Positions 17,469-26,209 are shown, counted from the first letter of the stretch. The stretch: 64,000 bases of DNA from Salinicoccus cyprini (GCF_007713705.1 NZ_VMSJ01000001.1:744001-808000), one strand, 5' to 3'. The notes: generated from the sequence alone by a model not told the origin. Program-made: numbers and translations.

Positions 17469-17501
17469 TAGATCCGGGTTACTTCAGTTTACCCGGATCT
17501 A
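17469..17501 (+). terminator. Terminator after cassette 1
   Basis: TAGATCCGGGT (17469-17479) pairs perfectly with ACCCGGATCTA (17491-17501), then TTTTGC. Confidence 0.85.
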
Positions 17502-17548
17502 TTTTGCATCTTATTTTGCTATTAGTGACCGTTTGTTTTGAGATTGCC

Positions 17549-18817
17549 TTAGTTGATTTGATCTTGGCTATCCAGATATTTCCGAAAGCCATCGGAAATT
17601 CTATTATATTCAGCATCAAGCGCTTCTTCATCTACCAACATGATTTTTCTCTCTTTCATAACCCATTCTCCATCAATCATTACATGCTGGACTGAATCAT
17701 CTCTACTATAGAATAGCAAGTTGTAGAGGGAATTAGTAAAGCCGTCACTGTCTATCATGGGTTCCATTTCTACTTCTTTTCGAAGGAAAATTAAATCTGC
17801 TTTATAATCTTGTTTTATTTCTCCTGTTATCGCCTTCAAACTATAGGCTTCAGCTCCGTTTCTAGTTGCCATTTTAAAGACATCCTCTACAGTGTGCTTC
17901 TCTAAAGGGTTATTCACTTTCATCAAGTAGTATGTTAATCGCATTAGTTCCCACATGTTTGTATGGGAATAATCCGTACCCAAACCAACATTGAGTCCTT
18001 TATCAATCATTGTTGAGACATCTGCAATACCTGCGCCTGTGTCCAGATTGGAAGATGGACAGTGGATAACCGAACTATTACTTTTTGCAAGTATATCCAT
18101 ATCTGTTGGGTTCATATATACTCCATGAAATAGAACAGTGTGTTTATCCAATAGTCCATGTTTTCTATATAACGACACACTGGATTGTCCATACTTAGAT
18201 TGAACGATGTCCGATCTCCACTGACTTTCGAGGCAATGTGTCATCATGATAGGGTTATAATTACTCTTTAATTCTTTTACTTTCTGTAGTTCTTCTTCTG
18301 TAATGTCCTCTTCTTCCAATAGGTGAGACCCAAAGTCAATTTTACCGGGGGTTCCTTGATAGTCTCCAATTTCTTCATAAGCATCAATGATTCCTTTTAT
18401 CCCTAGTTCTTCCATTACTTTTTTTAAACATCCAGGGGATTGTGGATCTGAATCACTTACAAATGTAACACCATTTTTAACCATATCTACATAGCTTTTT
18501 TGGGCAATACAAGAAAACTCATTTTCAGTGAGTTTGTTATCTACATAATCAAACAGTAATTGTTGTAGTTTTCCTTGGTTTGAGGAGTTTCCCCAGTCTT
18601 GTAGTTCCATTTCCTTCATCAATCCCTTTGCGATAGGGGAATAACTGTGAAAATGAGAGTTAAACAAACCTGGCAATATTAAGTAATCGGTGCAGTCCAC
18701 GATCTCTTCAATTTCAATATCGCTTACTTGAAAGTTGATCCTATCCCCATCTATGTAGATATCTCCTTTATCAAACCTCATATGACTGTTTAGAAAAGTT
18801 GCATTCTTTAATAACAT
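17549..18817 (-). CDS. Amidohydrolase / MTA-SAH-deaminase-like metal hydrolase
   Basis: 422 residues. Metal ligands of the amidohydrolase superfamily are visible: LFNSHFHSYSP (H-x-H), MMTHCLES, VLFHGVYM and LGTDYSH. The arrangement fits the cyclic deaminase group (guanine, methylthioadenosine, chlorohydrolase); substrate unknown. The start at 18817 has AGAGGG 6 bases upstream; an ATG at 18823 abuts that site. The gene is visibly richer in A+T than its neighbours, with AT-rich codons, which suggests transfer. Stands alone. Confidence 0.82.
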   Translation of the reverse strand: MLLKNATFLNSHMRFDKGDIYIDGDRINFQVSDIEIEEIVDCTDYLILPGLFNSHFHSYSPIAKGLMKEMELQDWGNSSNQGKLQQLLFDYVDNKLTENEFSCIAQKSYVDMVKNGVTFVSDSDPQSPGCLKKVMEELGIKGIIDAYEEIGDYQGTPGKIDFGSHLLEEEDITEEELQKVKELKSNYNPIMMTHCLESQWRSDIVQSKYGQSSVSLYRKHGLLDKHTVLFHGVYMNPTDMDILAKSNSSVIHCPSSNLDTGAGIADVSTMIDKGLNVGLGTDYSHTNMWELMRLTYYLMKVNNPLEKHTVEDVFKMATRNGAEAYSLKAITGEIKQDYKADLIFLRKEVEMEPMIDSDGFTNSLYNLLFYSRDDSVQHVMIDGEWVMKERKIMLVDEEALDAEYNRISDGFRKYLDSQDQIN

Positions 18818-19001
18818 GTTCATCCCTCTGCTTTACTGATTTTTGTAGTAGAATATTTTTTCAATAGCAATTCCATTTAGCTATAAAAACTAACTTAATC
18901 TATATGTGAATCTATGGGCAATGTTCAATTACTCTAATAGACGAAAAACTCCTGTTTTATTTTCTATCGGCTCCGATGATTATAGAAGCAGTCGAACAGT
19001 A

Positions 19002-19199
19002 TCATCCAGAAGATGAATTCAGATAATACAGAAGTACTGCTGAGAATATAATAATGGATACAATGGTGGAAAGCATGAGACTTTTAGGGAATTGCTTGCT
19101 TTTTAAGAAAAAAGCGATGAGGTCAAGAATGAGTGCGAATACCAGTATGACTGTAATTACGAGTAGCAGGAATGAAATCAAGCTGATGGGTGTATTCAT
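19002..19199 (-). CDS. Small two-helix membrane protein, unknown function
   Basis: 65 residues; hydrophobic segments at about 5-30 and 42-60 with a KSKQFPKS loop. GAGGAGG lies 7 bases before the ATG. Divergent from the acetyltransferase at 19283. No family recognised. Confidence 0.65.
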   Translation of the reverse strand: MNTPISLISFLLLVITVILVFALILDLIAFFLKSKQFPKSLMLSTIVSIIIFSAVLLYYLNSSSG

Positions 19200-19282
19200 A
19201 TTCAGCCTCCTCTTTGTAAGTTTGATTTTAACATTCTTTAATGTAAGATTAGTATAAATATGGAAGAATAAAGGAGTATGTG

Positions 19283-19732
19283 ATGGTCAATTTTGCAGAG
19301 ATAGACGAAAACAATTTCTATGACGTTATCGATCTCGAGGTCAAGGAAGCACAGAGCAGATTTGTCGCACCAAATGTCAGATCAATCGCAGAATGCTATC
19401 TGTACAGGAAGAATAATGATGTATTTCCGTACGCTATACAGGATGCAGGAAAAGTAGTCGGATTCATTCTCATCGATCTGGACGAAGAGGCACGCGAGTT
19501 CATGATCTGGCGCATGATGATCGATAGGAAGTATCAGAACTACGGCTATGGCCGAGCAGCAATTATGAAAGCTATGGAGATGGCGAAAAGTGAAAATAAA
19601 TATGATACCTTCATCGCAGACTATGTAAAAGGGAATGAAGTGATGGGTGAGCTGCTCAGATCCATGGGATTCACTCATCACTCATTCGACGAAGAGAATA
19701 ATGAGTACGTAATGCACTACAAGCTAAACTGA
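19283..19732 (+). CDS. GNAT acetyltransferase, spermidine-acetyltransferase (BltD)-like
   Basis: 149 residues. R-x-MIDRKYQNYGYGRAAI is the acetyl-CoA binding motif; the order of strands and the FAEIDENNFYDVIDLEV start resemble BltD/PaiA-type polyamine acetylases. AAGGAG lies 6 bases before ATG 19283; a GTG at 19280 is the alternative. Substrate is a guess from similarity. Confidence 0.8.
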   Translation: MVNFAEIDENNFYDVIDLEVKEAQSRFVAPNVRSIAECYLYRKNNDVFPYAIQDAGKVVGFILIDLDEEAREFMIWRMMIDRKYQNYGYGRAAIMKAMEMAKSENKYDTFIADYVKGNEVMGELLRSMGFTHHSFDEENNEYVMHYKLN

Positions 19733-19754
19733 ATGATGTAAGGAGTTTGATGGA

Positions 19755-20015
19755 ATGAGAAATATAATAATCGGCTTGTCGTTAATGCTGATCAGTTCAT
19801 TACTATACAGTTCGAATCTGATCGCAGCTGCCGTATATAGTGGGACAGTGGCAAAAACATCATGGGATAGAAACGCAGGTATCTTTGGTACTGCACTGGA
19901 AGAAGTATCGTTTCTGCCTATATATATGATTACGTTGATATTTATCATTGGGCTGGTCATATTGATACTGGAAGTTTGCAGTAGAGATTTTATATCAAAG
20001 ATGAAGCGACAGTAG
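19755..20015 (+). CDS. Small two-helix membrane protein
   Basis: 86 residues with helices at about 4-27 and 54-76. AAGGAG precedes the ATG with spacing 8-10. Starts 22 bases after the acetyltransferase, so probably co-transcribed. Unknown function. Confidence 0.65.
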   Translation: MRNIIIGLSLMLISSLLYSSNLIAAAVYSGTVAKTSWDRNAGIFGTALEEVSFLPIYMITLIFIIGLVILILEVCSRDFISKMKRQ

Positions 20016-20055
20016 ATTAAATATATAAGATATCGATCTTAGGAGGGGGAAATAT

Positions 20056-20232
20056 ATGAACTTCATCATAATCTTTGTAATTACATATTTAATCAGCCTT
20101 TTTGTTAATCTTGTTTTCAATATATTTATTTATAGAGAGGGGAACCCTCTTGTCATCATTCTGAGGAACGTTCTAATTGCATCTTTTGTTTTTTCTGCTG
20201 TAATCTGGTTGCTCTTTGAAACGATAGTGTGA
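20056..20232 (+). CDS. 58-residue hydrophobic membrane protein
   Basis: ATG at 20056 follows a strong AGGAGG (20041-20046) by 9 bases. Translation begins MNFIIIFVITYLISLFVNLV and ends LLFETIV, with two membrane helices around an REGNPLV turn. Same strand and 40 bases after the previous small gene. Its ribosome-binding site supports a real gene; function unknown. Confidence 0.6.
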   Translation: MNFIIIFVITYLISLFVNLVFNIFIYREGNPLVIILRNVLIASFVFSAVIWLLFETIV

Positions 20233-20368
20233 TCAACAATAAATAAAAAAATGGTACATAGTACAGCTTATTATTAGATATGCGTTAGATATTCAAAGGA
20301 TAGGGTAAAAATTCACTTAAGATGATTTAGAATTTATTAGTTTTCTTATAGCAAGGAGGGTCAAATTT

Positions 20369-20548
20369 ATGAGAAAAGTGAAAACCTCTTCGACAGACCG
20401 GGCAATCTACGGAGTAGCAGGCGGAATTGCGGAGAATCTGGGCATACCTTCCTTTATTGTAAGACTCGCCTTCATCTTTACTTTGCCGTTCTCCTTCGTA
20501 GTCTACTTCTTTTTGGCATATTTTGTTTTCGATGATGGTTATATTTAA
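20369..20548 (+). CDS. PspC-domain small membrane protein
   Basis: 59 residues: an N-terminal basic stretch, then DRAIYGVAGGIAENLGIPSF and VRLAFIFTLPFSFVVYFF, the core of the PspC domain. AAGGAGGG lies 9 bases before the ATG. PspC proteins take part in envelope-stress sensing; here it stands alone with no other psp gene, so its role is open. Confidence 0.85.
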   Translation: MRKVKTSSTDRAIYGVAGGIAENLGIPSFIVRLAFIFTLPFSFVVYFFLAYFVFDDGYI

Positions 20549-20656
20549 TTCTATAAAGTTCAATAGTTCTTATTTCTTTAGGACTTGATATACTTCTTTC
20601 TATAAGGAATACTTTTTAAACAAAATCACACTGACACCATGAATGGAGAACTCAAC

Positions 20657-21304
20657 ATGAATAAAGCTGTAGTTTTTGATATGGATGGTACATTGCTCAG
20701 AACAGAATTGATACTTGAGAGTTCACTCACTAAAACTCTAAAGGAACTTGACACAAGAAGTATCCTTTATGTGGAAAACCCTGTAGAAAAGTATAAGGAA
20801 ATCATGGGTGTAACGCTTGAAGAAGTGTGGCGGAACCTATTGATCAGTCCAAAAGAGGATACTATAAGATTGGCAAACGATATATTTCAAGGTCAACTTA
20901 TCTCGTGTATCAATACTGGAAGTAGTAAATTATATGATGGTGCAACTGAGACTCTGGCATCCATCAAATCAAAAGGCTATAGGATTTTTGTCGCCAGCAA
21001 CGGAGACCAGTCGTACTTGGATGCAATCTTTAACCATCATAATCTAGCAAGATTTATTACATCCGTACATAGTATCAATGGCGTGCAGAGTCTGGACAAG
21101 TCTGACCTGGTAGAATATATTATCGAAAGTGAAAATGTAGATGCGAAGTATATGGTGGGGGATAGGCTTTCAGACATCAAGGCAGGAAGAGAAAATAACT
21201 TGCAGGTTATCGGTTGCAACTTCTATTTTGCGAAAGATGAAGAGCTCGAAAAAGCGGACTATGTGATAGATTCACTGAAAGAACTAGTGCAGATAATAAT
21301 CTGA
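20657..21304 (+). CDS. HAD-superfamily hydrolase (beta-phosphoglucomutase/phosphatase-like)
   Basis: 215 residues. Motif I VVFDMDGTLLRT, motif II VASNGD, motif III Lys (LDKSDLVEYI) and motif IV MVGDRLSDIKAGREN are all present, with a helical cap after motif I. Start 20657 has GGAG upstream; an ATG at 20639 has none. Substrate unknown. Confidence 0.87.
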   Translation: MNKAVVFDMDGTLLRTELILESSLTKTLKELDTRSILYVENPVEKYKEIMGVTLEEVWRNLLISPKEDTIRLANDIFQGQLISCINTGSSKLYDGATETLASIKSKGYRIFVASNGDQSYLDAIFNHHNLARFITSVHSINGVQSLDKSDLVEYIIESENVDAKYMVGDRLSDIKAGRENNLQVIGCNFYFAKDEELEKADYVIDSLKELVQIII

Positions 21305-21733
21305 TCAGGTTTTCATGCCGCCTTTTTTTTCTTCTTTATTATCTGTCCAGTATTTAATGAGATTGGAAAAAGTTACCATTGATAGAAAAATCCAAAAGTC
21401 TATTCTAGTATAATTGAAGGTATTATTTTCCGGAGGGCCGTAGATGGTTGTCATACTGACTACCAATGCGATAAGGTATATTGAAATGAACAAAGTGAAT
21501 TTCAAATCTGGCTTCTCGTCACTTTCTGCATCCTCATTCTTATTGCGAACACCTATTTTAGTGTTTTTTGACTTCTCATCTAATAGGACAGTTGCTATGG
21601 CCAGAATGAAGGTCAGTATGATCGGACCAAGCTGTATATACCAGGTCATGAAAGACAGGTGATAAAGAAAGTCACATACAACAAGCCACGTCACAGCAAA
21701 TAGCAGCCAGGGTCTCCATAAGTGTTCCCACAT
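21305..21733 (-). CDS. Membrane protein, about four helices, unknown function
   Basis: 142 residues. Hydrophobic helices at about 8-27, 31-50, 78-96 and 108-126, with a charged central loop (DEKSKNTKIGVRNKNEDAESDEK) and an acidic/basic tail. GGAGG precedes the ATG. Abuts the HAD gene tail to tail with no spacer. Confidence 0.68.
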   Translation of the reverse strand: MWEHLWRPWLLFAVTWLVVCDFLYHLSFMTWYIQLGPIILTFILAIATVLLDEKSKNTKIGVRNKNEDAESDEKPDLKFTLFISIYLIALVVSMTTIYGPPENNTFNYTRIDFWIFLSMVTFSNLIKYWTDNKEEKKGGMKT

Positions 21734-21844
21734 ATATTGTCATCCTCCAGTATATTATTTAGTATAACTTTAACAAATATGAAAGAATATTGAAAATATA
21801 TGCAAGTGCTTCAAATTACATAGATGATAGTTGATAGCATAAAA

Positions 21845-21868
21845 AATGAGGCCCTCGCGGGCCTCATT
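21845..21868 (-). terminator. Terminator after the charged 79-residue protein
   Basis: AATGAGGCCC-TCGC-GGGCCTCATT, 10-bp perfect stem; on the minus strand it runs into TTTTTT. Confidence 0.9.
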
Positions 21869-21900
21869 GACGTTAGATGGAACGTCTATATTCTGAAATT

Positions 21901-22140
21901 CTATCTGTACTGGTTGAACTGGTTGTCGCCTTTTTCCTGATAGACCTGATCTTCTTCATCAGGTACTTTTCCTTGCGTTTCGACCTGCTTAGCCCGGTCT
22001 TTTGATTTTTCATCCCTATAATCACTTTGTTTGGCTTGGGCTTTTTCCTTCATCTGTTCAGCCTGGCTCTTGCCTTCCTGTGCTTTCTGCTCTGCTTCTT
22101 CACGCATCTTCTCCTGCTGGTCTTTCTTTTCTTCTGTCAT
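21901..22140 (-). CDS. Highly charged hydrophilic protein (hydrophilin-like)
   Basis: 79 residues, almost entirely Glu, Lys, Gln, Asp, Arg and Ala with no hydrophobic core; heptad-like E/K/Q runs predict helix or disorder. AAGGAGTG precedes the ATG and a strong terminator follows, so it is a free-standing expressed gene. Composition resembles stress-related hydrophilins (LEA-like), but I do not recognise a family. Confidence 0.68.
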   Translation of the reverse strand: MTEEKKDQQEKMREEAEQKAQEGKSQAEQMKEKAQAKQSDYRDEKSKDRAKQVETQGKVPDEEDQVYQEKGDNQFNQYR

Positions 22141-22338
22141 GATTCAACACTCCTTTATCCGACTGTTTAATTATCCTTACCTTATTATCGGTATTGTTAA
22201 ACCCTCATGATGTAAGGACACCCTGCATTCAATATGACCGGCTCATGTAAACTACATAAAAAATAGTATTTCGGGTATAAAGATTAAAGAGAGATATAAT
22301 ATTTTATCCGGCAAGCTGGAATTATGAAGGAGAATGAA

Positions 22339-22947
22339 ATGGAAAACTGGCTGACATATATCATGAACAACTTCGGCTATATTGGTATTGCCTTTCTGAT
22401 GGCTTTAGAGAATATTTTTCCGCCCATACCTTCAGAAGTGGTGCTGACTTTCGGCGGTTTCATGACAACCCAGTCCAACTTGAACGTTACGGGTGTGGTC
22501 ATTGCATCGACCGTCGGCTCGGTTGTTGGTGCTGTCGCGCTGTACTATTTCGGCATGGTATATGGTATGAAGCGGATGGAGAAGATTGCTGACAAGTGGG
22601 GGCACATCCTCCGTGTGGATAAGGAAGACATGCATAAGTCAAATGAATGGTTTAAAAAGTATGAAGCAGTGGCTGTATTCATATGCCGCTTCGTTCCGGT
22701 AATGCGCAGTCTGATTTCGATTCCGGCGGGAATGGCACACATGAACATCTATCTGTTTCTTGCACTGACAACACTCGGTACAGTCATATGGAATATCGTT
22801 CTGGTCTATCTCGGTGCTAAAGTCGGTGGCTCCTGGGAGACGATTGTCGGGTACATGGACGTCTATTCGAGAGTCATGTACGGCATTCTCATTGTAGTGG
22901 TGATCATCCTGATTGTCCTTTTTATAAGAAAGAAAAAGAAACGATGA
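22339..22947 (+). CDS. DedA/VTT-family membrane protein
   Basis: 202 residues. ENIFPPIPSEVVLTFGG and FICRFVPVMRSLISIPAGMA are the DedA signatures (re-entrant loop with E and R-F-x-P-x-x-R). Some members (UptA) flip undecaprenyl phosphate across the membrane and others affect proton-motive force; which applies here is not visible. Start 22339 has AAGGAG 6 bases upstream, while the ATG at 22324 has none. Confidence 0.9.
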   Translation: MENWLTYIMNNFGYIGIAFLMALENIFPPIPSEVVLTFGGFMTTQSNLNVTGVVIASTVGSVVGAVALYYFGMVYGMKRMEKIADKWGHILRVDKEDMHKSNEWFKKYEAVAVFICRFVPVMRSLISIPAGMAHMNIYLFLALTTLGTVIWNIVLVYLGAKVGGSWETIVGYMDVYSRVMYGILIVVVIILIVLFIRKKKKR

Positions 22948-22960
22948 CCTCATCGTTTCT
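22937..22960 (+). terminator. Terminator after the DedA gene
   Basis: AGAAACGATGA (22937-22947) pairs with TCATCGTTTCT (22950-22960), followed by TTTTTG. The left arm overlaps the stop codon. Confidence 0.78.
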
Positions 22961-22981
22961 TTTTGTATACATATTAAACTT

Positions 22982-23383
22982 CTAGAACCGTCTTTCTTCC
23001 TCGAATTCAACTTCTTCCAGACGGAACTGCTCAAAGGTGTATTCCAGTATCAAAGCAATCAGGGAAGCAGCCAGAAAGCCGAGAGTCTTGTAGAGTATAT
23101 CCTCCAGAGCAAGCATCGTGATGGCCAGCAGGACTATGTAGACGATAATGGATATTGAGCGCCATAATGTGGAATGAATAATGACATATGATTGATCCGC
23201 CACCGTAATTGTGTTGCTTCTCGACAACCATCTGGACACGCTGATTTCTGCTACTGGACGAGCCAGGTTGATCTCCTTCTCCTCTTCATGGTATATCCTT
23301 TCAATCTCACGCCCATCTGCCTTTACTTTCAAAGCCATCCCCATTCCAATCGAATTCGTGCTTCTTTTGATTGTAATCGACAT
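22982..23383 (-). CDS. Membrane protein with N-terminal beta domain, paralogue A
   Basis: 133 residues. About 70 residues of alternating polar/hydrophobic beta pattern, with EEEKEINLARPVAEISV and SRSNTITVADQSYVIIHST, then two transmembrane helices and an acidic tail (EQFRLEEVEF). GAAGGAG lies 6 bases before the ATG. It aligns by eye over its whole length with the gene at 26417-26827 (KEI, SxSNxITV, V-I-H/R-T, EF/YTF-x-QxRLE). Function unknown. Confidence 0.7.
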   Translation of the reverse strand: MSITIKRSTNSIGMGMALKVKADGREIERIYHEEEKEINLARPVAEISVSRWLSRSNTITVADQSYVIIHSTLWRSISIIVYIVLLAITMLALEDILYKTLGFLAASLIALILEYTFEQFRLEEVEFEEERRF

Positions 23384-23537
23384 TTCCGTCTCCTTCTTCA
23401 ACTAGTAATTTATTTCTAACCATTATAACAAAATTGTAATATTCCAGGTTATGGAATGTAAAAGTCGAATGTTTATGTTACTGTAATAACTGTATCACTA
23501 TAGGAAGTACAGTTATCATAATCTATATAGGGAGTGG

Positions 23538-24461
23538 ATGCTGGTGTCTGATTCAGCAATGGCAATCAGAGGTTTACATAAGACAATCGGCCGCAAGAAA
23601 ATCATCAAAGATCTGAACTTTGATATCCGTCCGGGTGAAGTGTATGGCTTCATCGGCCCGAATGGTGCAGGCAAGACGACGACCATCCGGATGATGGTCG
23701 GTCTGATCGGCATTACGTCGGGGGACGTTGTCATCAAGGGAAACAGTATCAAGAAGAACTACAAGAAAGCAATCAGTGAAGTCGGGGCGATAGTGGAAAA
23801 TCCTGAAATGTATCCTTTCATGACAGGCAAGCAGAACTTGAAGCATTTCGCACGCATGACGCGTGGCATCACTGATGCCCGTATCGACGAAGTGATCAGA
23901 CTGGTCGGGCTTGAAAATGCCATCCAGACCAAAGTCGGGAAGTACTCACTTGGTATGAGGCAGCGTCTTGGCATTGCGCAGGCTCTGCTGCATAGCCCGT
24001 CCGTCCTCATCCTGGATGAACCGACAAATGGACTGGATCCGGCCGGCATCCGTGAAATCCGGCGCTATATCCGCAAGCTTGCTGTGGAGGATAATGTATC
24101 TGTCATCGTCTCGAGCCACCTTCTCAGTGAGATCGAGCTGATGTGCGATCGCATCGGTGTCATAAAAAACGGTGAACTCATTGCGGTAAGGGATCTGCAT
24201 GAAAAGACGGACAGTGAACAGAGTATCGTCAGCCTGGATGTACATCCAAGGGATGAGGCGATTGAAATCCTGAACACAGCGCAGCATATAAAAGTGCTGG
24301 AATCTGATGATCAGCTCAAGATCCAGATCAACAGGAACGATGTGCCCGGCCTCGTGACGACGCTGGTCCAGAAGGATATCCAGGTCTATGGTGTCACCGT
24401 TATACAGTCAACATTGGAAGATCAATTCCTTGAGATGATTGGAGAGAATGTCATTGGGTAA
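23538..24461 (+). CDS. ABC transporter ATP-binding protein (BcrA/CcmA type)
   Basis: 307 residues. Walker A GPNGAGKTT, Q-loop region VENPEMYPF, signature YSLGMRQRLGIAQALL, Walker B VLILDEPTNGLDP and the switch His in SSHLLSE. The C-terminal 80 residues are the accessory domain of bacitracin-type exporters (DUF4162-like). Forms a two-gene operon with the overlapping permease. No BceRS-type two-component system adjoins it. Confidence 0.92.
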   Translation: MLVSDSAMAIRGLHKTIGRKKIIKDLNFDIRPGEVYGFIGPNGAGKTTTIRMMVGLIGITSGDVVIKGNSIKKNYKKAISEVGAIVENPEMYPFMTGKQNLKHFARMTRGITDARIDEVIRLVGLENAIQTKVGKYSLGMRQRLGIAQALLHSPSVLILDEPTNGLDPAGIREIRRYIRKLAVEDNVSVIVSSHLLSEIELMCDRIGVIKNGELIAVRDLHEKTDSEQSIVSLDVHPRDEAIEILNTAQHIKVLESDDQLKIQINRNDVPGLVTTLVQKDIQVYGVTVIQSTLEDQFLEMIGENVIG

Positions 24462-25416
24462 TATATTCAGCCTTGTCAGAAACGAACTCGGCAAAATCTA
24501 TGTCATGAAATCAACCTGGGCCATGTATGTCTTTCTCGTTGCACTCGTCCTCTTCAGCTTCATCATGAATACAGTCACTGATTCTGTAGATTCTGAAACG
24601 ACCTATACAGATGACTGGAGGACGGAGCTGCAGGAGGAGAACCAGACACTTACTGAAGAAATTGAAACAGCCGGAGAAGATGATCCTTTCGTCGAATCAA
24701 CGAATATGGGAATCATCCAGCAGAATACCTACATGTTGGAAAATGATATCAGACCGTACGGATATCACGCGGGCAACTTTGTTCTGGACAATCTTTTCAC
24801 GACATCACTTGTCAGCCTGTTCGTCATCATCATCGCAGGTGGTATTGTTGCGAATGAATTCCGGTGGGGAACCATCAAACAGCTGCTGATCCGTCCAATC
24901 TCAAGAGGAACGATACTGCTGTCGAAATACATTGCACTGCTATTATTCACGCTGTTCACAGTCGTTTTCCTATTAGCAACAAGCGCCATCGTAGGTGCAA
25001 TCGTCTATGGGGCGCCAGTCGTCAATCCGGAGATCATCGTCAATCGTCCTGACGGCATGGCAAGTAACGCACTGCTGCCAGAAATATTCATGCAGTACGG
25101 CTTCAGAGTGCTCAACATCGTCGTACTGGCAACCTTCGGCTTCATGATCTCAAGCATTTTCAGAAGCAGTGCACTGGCAATCGGCCTTTCCATGTTCCTC
25201 ATGTTCATTGGAACGACTGTCGCTCAGGCCATGGCACGGTACGAGTGGGCCAAATACATTCTTTTCGCCAACACGGACCTTTCCGTCTACTTTTCATCAT
25301 ATGGGCCGATCCGTGAAGAGATGACAATCGGATTCTCCGTAGCCGTCATCGCTGTGTATATGGTGGTATTCATTATTACGGCATGGACAATATTCATCAA
25401 ACGCGACGTGGCATAA
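24448..25416 (+). CDS. ABC-2 type permease partner
   Basis: 322 residues. One N-terminal helix, an extracytoplasmic Glu/Asp/Thr-rich loop of about 90 residues, then five helices (ABC2_membrane_2/5 layout; NEFRWGTIKQLLIRPISRG is the conserved cytosolic loop). Its start overlaps the ATPase stop by 14 bases. The start could also be TTG 24454. Likely exports or confers resistance to a peptide or lipid-targeting compound; substrate unknown. Confidence 0.87.
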   Translation: MSLGNIFSLVRNELGKIYVMKSTWAMYVFLVALVLFSFIMNTVTDSVDSETTYTDDWRTELQEENQTLTEEIETAGEDDPFVESTNMGIIQQNTYMLENDIRPYGYHAGNFVLDNLFTTSLVSLFVIIIAGGIVANEFRWGTIKQLLIRPISRGTILLSKYIALLLFTLFTVVFLLATSAIVGAIVYGAPVVNPEIIVNRPDGMASNALLPEIFMQYGFRVLNIVVLATFGFMISSIFRSSALAIGLSMFLMFIGTTVAQAMARYEWAKYILFANTDLSVYFSSYGPIREEMTIGFSVAVIAVYMVVFIITAWTIFIKRDVA

Positions 25417-25430
25417 TCGTATAGAACTAA

Positions 25431-25465
25431 AAGGATGACAGCTGATCAGCTGTCATCCTTTTTTT
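25431..25465. terminator. Bidirectional terminator between the ABC operon and cassette 2
   Basis: A perfect 30-base palindrome (25431-25460) centred on CTGATCAG with T7 on the plus strand, between convergent genes. Confidence 0.9.
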
Positions 25466-25467
25466 GT

Positions 25468-25845
25468 TCAGTAGACCTTCGAGTAGACGACCATTGAAAT
25501 GAAAGCAGTGGAGATCATCGAGGCAGTGAATATCTGAAATAGATCCACTGAAGGCAGGCTGACAAGACCAAATTGTGTAATGGTCGTGAAGACCATCAAG
25601 TAGAGGAGCATCGCAAAGAACGAAGCCAGGATCGCTTTTTGCCTGATCAGCCGCATCCGCTCATCCTTCTGAATGAACTGCGGGTAGAGGTGGGCCATGC
25701 AGAAACTCATTATTGACATCGAAATAAATGTGTAGAACATGAGCGTCGGTTTCGAACCAGTAGTAAACGCAATCCAGCCAAGCAGACATGTCACAATAAG
25801 AAAGAAGACACCAAGAAGCATAAAAGCCGTTTTTGAAGATTTCAT
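25468..25845 (-). CDS. Four-helix membrane protein paired with an XRE regulator (cassette 2)
   Basis: 125 residues, helices at about 8-28, 36-53, 71-89 and 100-120. The central cytosolic segment QKDERMRLIRQKA matches the DER motif of the protein at 17049-17447. Starts 23 bases after the XRE stop and is presumably co-transcribed. Likely the effector or partner of the regulator; activity unknown. Confidence 0.78.
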   Translation of the reverse strand: MKSSKTAFMLLGVFFLIVTCLLGWIAFTTGSKPTLMFYTFISMSIMSFCMAHLYPQFIQKDERMRLIRQKAILASFFAMLLYLMVFTTITQFGLVSLPSVDLFQIFTASMISTAFISMVVYSKVY

Positions 25846-25868
25846 CCGTATCCCTCCGTATAATATGT

Positions 25869-26081
25869 TTACTTGTAATCACTATCCTCCAATGAGAAAA
25901 GTGTTTCGACATTGGTGTCTAACAGCTCTGCCAGTATCATCGCCAGAGGAAGGGAGGGGTTGTATCTGCCTTTCTCAATGGAGATCACTGTCTGTCTCGA
26001 AACACCCAGGTTTTCAGCGAGACGATCCTGTGAATACCCGTATCTTTTCCTGAACTCTGAAACATTGTTTTTCAAATGCAC
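25869..26081 (-). CDS. Small XRE-family transcriptional regulator (cassette 2)
   Basis: 70 residues, one helix-turn-helix domain (YGYSQDRLAENLGVSRQTVISIEKGRYNPSLPLA), about 40% identical by eye to the regulator at 16843, including SRQTV/TRQTV-x-x-IEK-x-x-YNPSL. AGAGGTGGG lies before the ATG. Its promoter contains the same GTAAAG...CTTTAC operator. Confidence 0.87.
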   Translation of the reverse strand: MHLKNNVSEFRKRYGYSQDRLAENLGVSRQTVISIEKGRYNPSLPLAMILAELLDTNVETLFSLEDSDYK

Positions 26082-26097
26082 CCACCTCTTTGTCTAC

Positions 26098-26126
26098 AGA
26101 ATAAAGTAAAGCATACTTTACGTCAA
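26098..26126 (-). promoter_or_regulatory. Promoter of XRE cassette 2 with operator in the spacer
   Basis: On the minus strand: TTGACG (26126-26121), 17-base spacer, TATTCT (26103-26098). The near-palindrome GTAAAGTATGCTTTAC (26121-26106) fills the spacer, and a further GTAAAGCACAC half-site sits just upstream (26138-26128). A repressor bound here would block RNA polymerase. Confidence 0.72.
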
Positions 26127-26209
26127 GTGTGCTTTACATATCGAGCGTTTCAAAATTATGTCATAAGGGAATCTAGTATTAATTACTTGAGGAAAAAGGG
26201 GAGTCGCAT

